Positions 6,317 to 8,289 of a stretch of 8,289 bases of DNA are shown here, piece after piece. Position numbers and translations under genes: made by a program. Positions within the stretch are counted from its first letter, which is position 1. The number at the start of each line of letters is the position of its first letter. This DNA comes from Candidatus Methanofilum arcanum. GTDB lineage: Archaea; Halobacteriota; Methanomicrobia; Methanomicrobiales; Methanospirillaceae. The DNA is taken from positions 1 to 8,289 of the forward strand of contig JAITWW010000035.1 in NCBI GenBank assembly GCA_031285085.1. Direction: 5' to 3'. The notes beneath the pieces are model-generated. The model had not been told where the DNA came from. It saw only the letters and a list, made by a program, of their open reading frames with translations, and did no database searches.

Positions 6317-6385
6317 GTGAGCAAATGTACTCTCTAACAATTTTTATATCTAAATGTGAGACAAAACAATGATTTTCAAGGCCAT
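6317..6385. other. Gap between convergent genes, with T run
   Basis: This short spacer separates two converging stop codons. It holds TTTTTATAT at 6341-6349, a likely U-rich stop signal for the + strand gene. For the - strand gene I see only a weak T-rich stretch (the complement of ACAAAACAA at 6361-6369). Confidence 0.35.
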
Positions 6386-7819
6386 CTATGAGATATCAAG
6401 AATGCCACCGTGGCCACCGCATACTAGCCATGCTCCAGTACTCATCAATGTTTGAATCTCTTCTCTGGTTTTCGCTGCCTTTTTTGAATCTACATTTACA
6501 CTTGTCATCAAATATGGCGAGAGCATATTAAACTCTGCTTGTTCTGGGGTCAAGTCACCTACGTTTATCCAAATATCTCCAGTAAAGAGAAGACAGTACT
6601 CATGACAGACAAAAACTGTCTCTCCTGCGATATGTCCACCATTTCCTTCATACACATCAAAATGAAGTGTATGAAAATCAAGCGTTCCAATATATGAAAG
6701 TGGTTTGTTCACATCAACAGGGTGAGTATTAAGCACTATTAGGCGATCAAGAGGGGGAGAAGTATATCCAGATAATATGGCTGCAATTTTGCAAAATGGA
6801 CCATTTAAATGATGCATTGCTCTAAAATTGTCATTTCCCTCGTGCTCAAGTACGAAATTATCATAGCTCCTCTGGCTGAGGTAGACATGATCAAAAAGAT
6901 CTAAAGCACCACTGTGATCCATATCAATATGAGTCAGAACCAGATCTTTTTTCCTCCTCTTAAAATTTGGGAAGAGAACATGCATAATCTGGACTAATTC
7001 CTCACGGTAACAGGAAAAACCAGAGTCTACAAAAAGGAGATCCTCGGTTTGTACATGTTGTAGAATATAGATACTGCTTCCACAGGGTGGTTCGATCAGA
7101 TGCAATATGATACTATCTGATATGGTTCGCTTCGATATTCGAGGATGAAACGCATGTCCTTTGTAACGCACCAGACAGTGAGCAAATCTGTTAATGTACT
7201 CAAAAGTCTTATATGGTGACTCATTTCGTTCATCCATCGTCTGCATGATGCGATTTGCATTGGCAATGAGCTCATTTGTATCATCCTGAGTGAGAAAGAG
7301 TTTGGTTGCAATTTCGTTTGCAAATGAAAGATAGAAAACAGTATTATCAAGACGTTTCTCTATCTTATCATATTGGATAATGCTCACATGACAGAGTTTA
7401 GATACAGCCTCCAAAAAATGTGAAATGGATGCAATTTTTTCCACGTACAACCCCATTTTAAAGAACTGATAGTCAGTACCATTTTCCTCAGAGCTCATAT
7501 ATGAAATATTGAAGTCATACTGGTTTATGATTTCAAGAATGGGAACAACTGCACCAGGTCTATCGGGAAGTCTGAATTCAAGGAGGATAACATTTGCATC
7601 AGAGATATTATCTGATAAGTAGCCGCATTGTTCAAGTTCTTTAGAAACAGAGCTGATCTGCTCATAAGTTCCAGAAACATCAATAAACAGCGTGTGCACA
7701 TCAACCGCTTTATTGTAACTTACACGAGTAATATTTACTCCAGCCCGAGCTATAATTCTGCTCGCCGTAAGAAACGCTCCAGTCTCATCTGGCATTTTCG
7801 TAATAAACGTTTTTCTCAT
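6386..7819 (-). CDS. ACT-ACT-metallo-beta-lactamase fusion protein
   Basis: This cytoplasmic protein joins two ACT domains to a metallo-beta-lactamase (MBL) domain. In numbering from the ATG at 7840 (484 residues), ACT 1 spans about 10-77 (PDETGAFLTASRIIARAGVNI) and ACT 2 about 84-157 (PDRPGAVVPILEIINQYDFNI). A helical linker (about 160-222) leads to the MBL domain (about 225-484). The metal motif is HIDMDH (304-309), an HxDxDH form with an acidic second ligand, as in flavodiiron-type MBLs. H403 (GGHIAGE), D422 (FTGD) and H477 (CGGHGG) complete a likely two-metal site. No flavodoxin domain is attached. ACT domains usually bind amino acids, so the hydrolase or redox site may be controlled by an amino acid; the substrate is unknown. 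I prefer the ATG at 7819 (477 residues) since AAAAGGA lies 9 nt upstream of it and MRKTFITKMPDETG opens straight on ACT 1. Confidence 0.85.
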   Translation of the reverse strand: MRKTFITKMPDETGAFLTASRIIARAGVNITRVSYNKAVDVHTLFIDVSGTYEQISSVSKELEQCGYLSDNISDANVILLEFRLPDRPGAVVPILEIINQYDFNISYMSSEENGTDYQFFKMGLYVEKIASISHFLEAVSKLCHVSIIQYDKIEKRLDNTVFYLSFANEIATKLFLTQDDTNELIANANRIMQTMDERNESPYKTFEYINRFAHCLVRYKGHAFHPRISKRTISDSIILHLIEPPCGSSIYILQHVQTEDLLFVDSGFSCYREELVQIMHVLFPNFKRRKKDLVLTHIDMDHSGALDLFDHVYLSQRSYDNFVLEHEGNDNFRAMHHLNGPFCKIAAILSGYTSPPLDRLIVLNTHPVDVNKPLSYIGTLDFHTLHFDVYEGNGGHIAGETVFVCHEYCLLFTGDIWINVGDLTPEQAEFNMLSPYLMTSVNVDSKKAAKTREEIQTLMSTGAWLVCGGHGGILDIS

Positions 7820-7916
7820 GCTTTTGCATCCTTTTCTCATTATGTGATGATGTCACCATTTTCTTTGAAATAACTTGTTAAAGCACGTTTTTCAGGAATT
7901 CACCGTGCATATACAG

Positions 7917-7930
7917 TACATATATACATA
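7917..7930 (-). promoter_or_regulatory. Candidate TATA region for the ACT-MBL gene
   Basis: On the - strand TATGTATATATGT is TATA-like and lies about 100 nt upstream of the preferred ATG. Transcription would begin near 7893 and leave a leader of roughly 70 nt. That leader contains a 5-bp inverted repeat (GCACG at 7883, CGTGC at 7904). Other TA-rich stretches nearby (7909-7916, 7950-7957) could serve instead. Confidence 0.3.
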
Positions 7931-7995
7931 AATCCAATCACAATTTAGACATATACAATAAATCAGTATTTATTTTAGCCACTTATCATTGTAAA

Positions 7996-8289
7996 CTAAT
8001 TATTATTAATATATTTAATTAGATCATCCTGTGATAATCCAAAGGTCTCAAAAATAGTACGCTGTGTTTTGGTAATCGGGTTCATAAGTCGCCTCCCGTC
8101 AGACATGATAACGACCCTTATTTTTTCGAGCTCCGAAATTACTGCCTCCTTACTCATTGATTTCTTTTTTATAAAGTCAGAAAGTTTGTTCGCCATTTCA
8201 ATGGCTGCGATCAAAGCAATAAACGAGCAAAACATTTTCCCATCGGTGGTACTAGACAAATGAGTATGGAGCCTTTTCATGTCTATATA
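7996..8289 (-). mobile_element. C-terminal end of an IS1634-like (DDE/IS4 superfamily) transposase, cut by window edge
   Basis: The reading frame is open from the right edge of the window (Tyr-Ile-Asp-Met-Lys-Arg-Leu) and ends at a TAG at 7996, giving the last 97 residues of a transposase. 'DMKRLHTHLSSTTDGKMFCSFIALIAA' contains the conserved C-terminal segment that follows the catalytic Glu in IS1634/ISNCY-type transposases. The closing part 'PITKTQRTIFETFGLSQDDLIKYI' also fits their ends. The Met at 8280 is internal and not a start. The catalytic residues lie outside the window, so whether the element is intact cannot be judged. The IS end should fall between 7841 and 7995, but I could not identify the terminal inverted repeat with only one end visible. 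Confidence 0.8.

Noticed and set aside
7845..7858. GTGATGATGTCAC as an operator for the ACT-MBL gene
   Set aside because: Only 4-bp arms around a 5-bp centre; too weak to claim, although it lies just before the upstream start codon.
8069..8263. Plus-strand 64-codon frame opposite the transposase
   Set aside because: Antisense shadow of the transposase C-terminus, which has clear family motifs on the other strand.

Overview
The window looks archaeal, probably from a methanogen of the Methanomicrobia/Methanomicrobiales type. The clues are AT-rich intergenic DNA with archaeal-style TATA boxes, at least one apparently leaderless gene (5789), T-rich gene ends, a secreted CARDB-type surface protein, and an IS1634-like transposase end. 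The taxonomic guess rests on style, not on a marker gene, and is only moderately firm.

The left half (1-3552, + strand) is an accessory island of toxin-antitoxin or defence character. It holds a class II Fic protein with its own inhibitory motif (68-1120). Next comes an AlbA_2/GHKL-ATPase/winged-helix regulator of the COG2865 type (1229-2569). A 72-codon remnant (2580-2798) follows, which looks like the N-terminus of a 'YKLxISCPxDV'-type effector gene. The last item is a complete HEPN-MNT module (2910-3552) with intact GSX10DXD and RX4HXY motifs. A perfect 7-2-7 palindrome lies just upstream of the MNT start and is a good candidate operator.

The middle (3553-4718) is decayed. Five copies of CTAATC spaced 10-11 bp apart lie downstream of HEPN, followed by a hairpin. 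After that comes the C-terminal third of a Zn/Cd/Pb P1B-2 ATPase, without its DKTGT site or most of its membrane domain. A 24-residue stub then resembles the start of an ArsR/SmtB metal sensor. Together these look like a metal-resistance operon that lost its left and right ends.

The right half (4719-7840) has three intact genes. One is a secreted two-domain CARDB-like protein whose only two cysteines form a C-terminal CxxC. The next is a membrane-anchored thioredoxin-fold protein with a CGAC site facing outside. They sit in the same direction and could act together on the cell surface. Converging from the other strand is an ACT-ACT-metallo-beta-lactamase fusion with an HxDxDH metal motif. The right edge (7996-8289, - strand) is the C-terminus of an IS1634-like transposase running out of the window.
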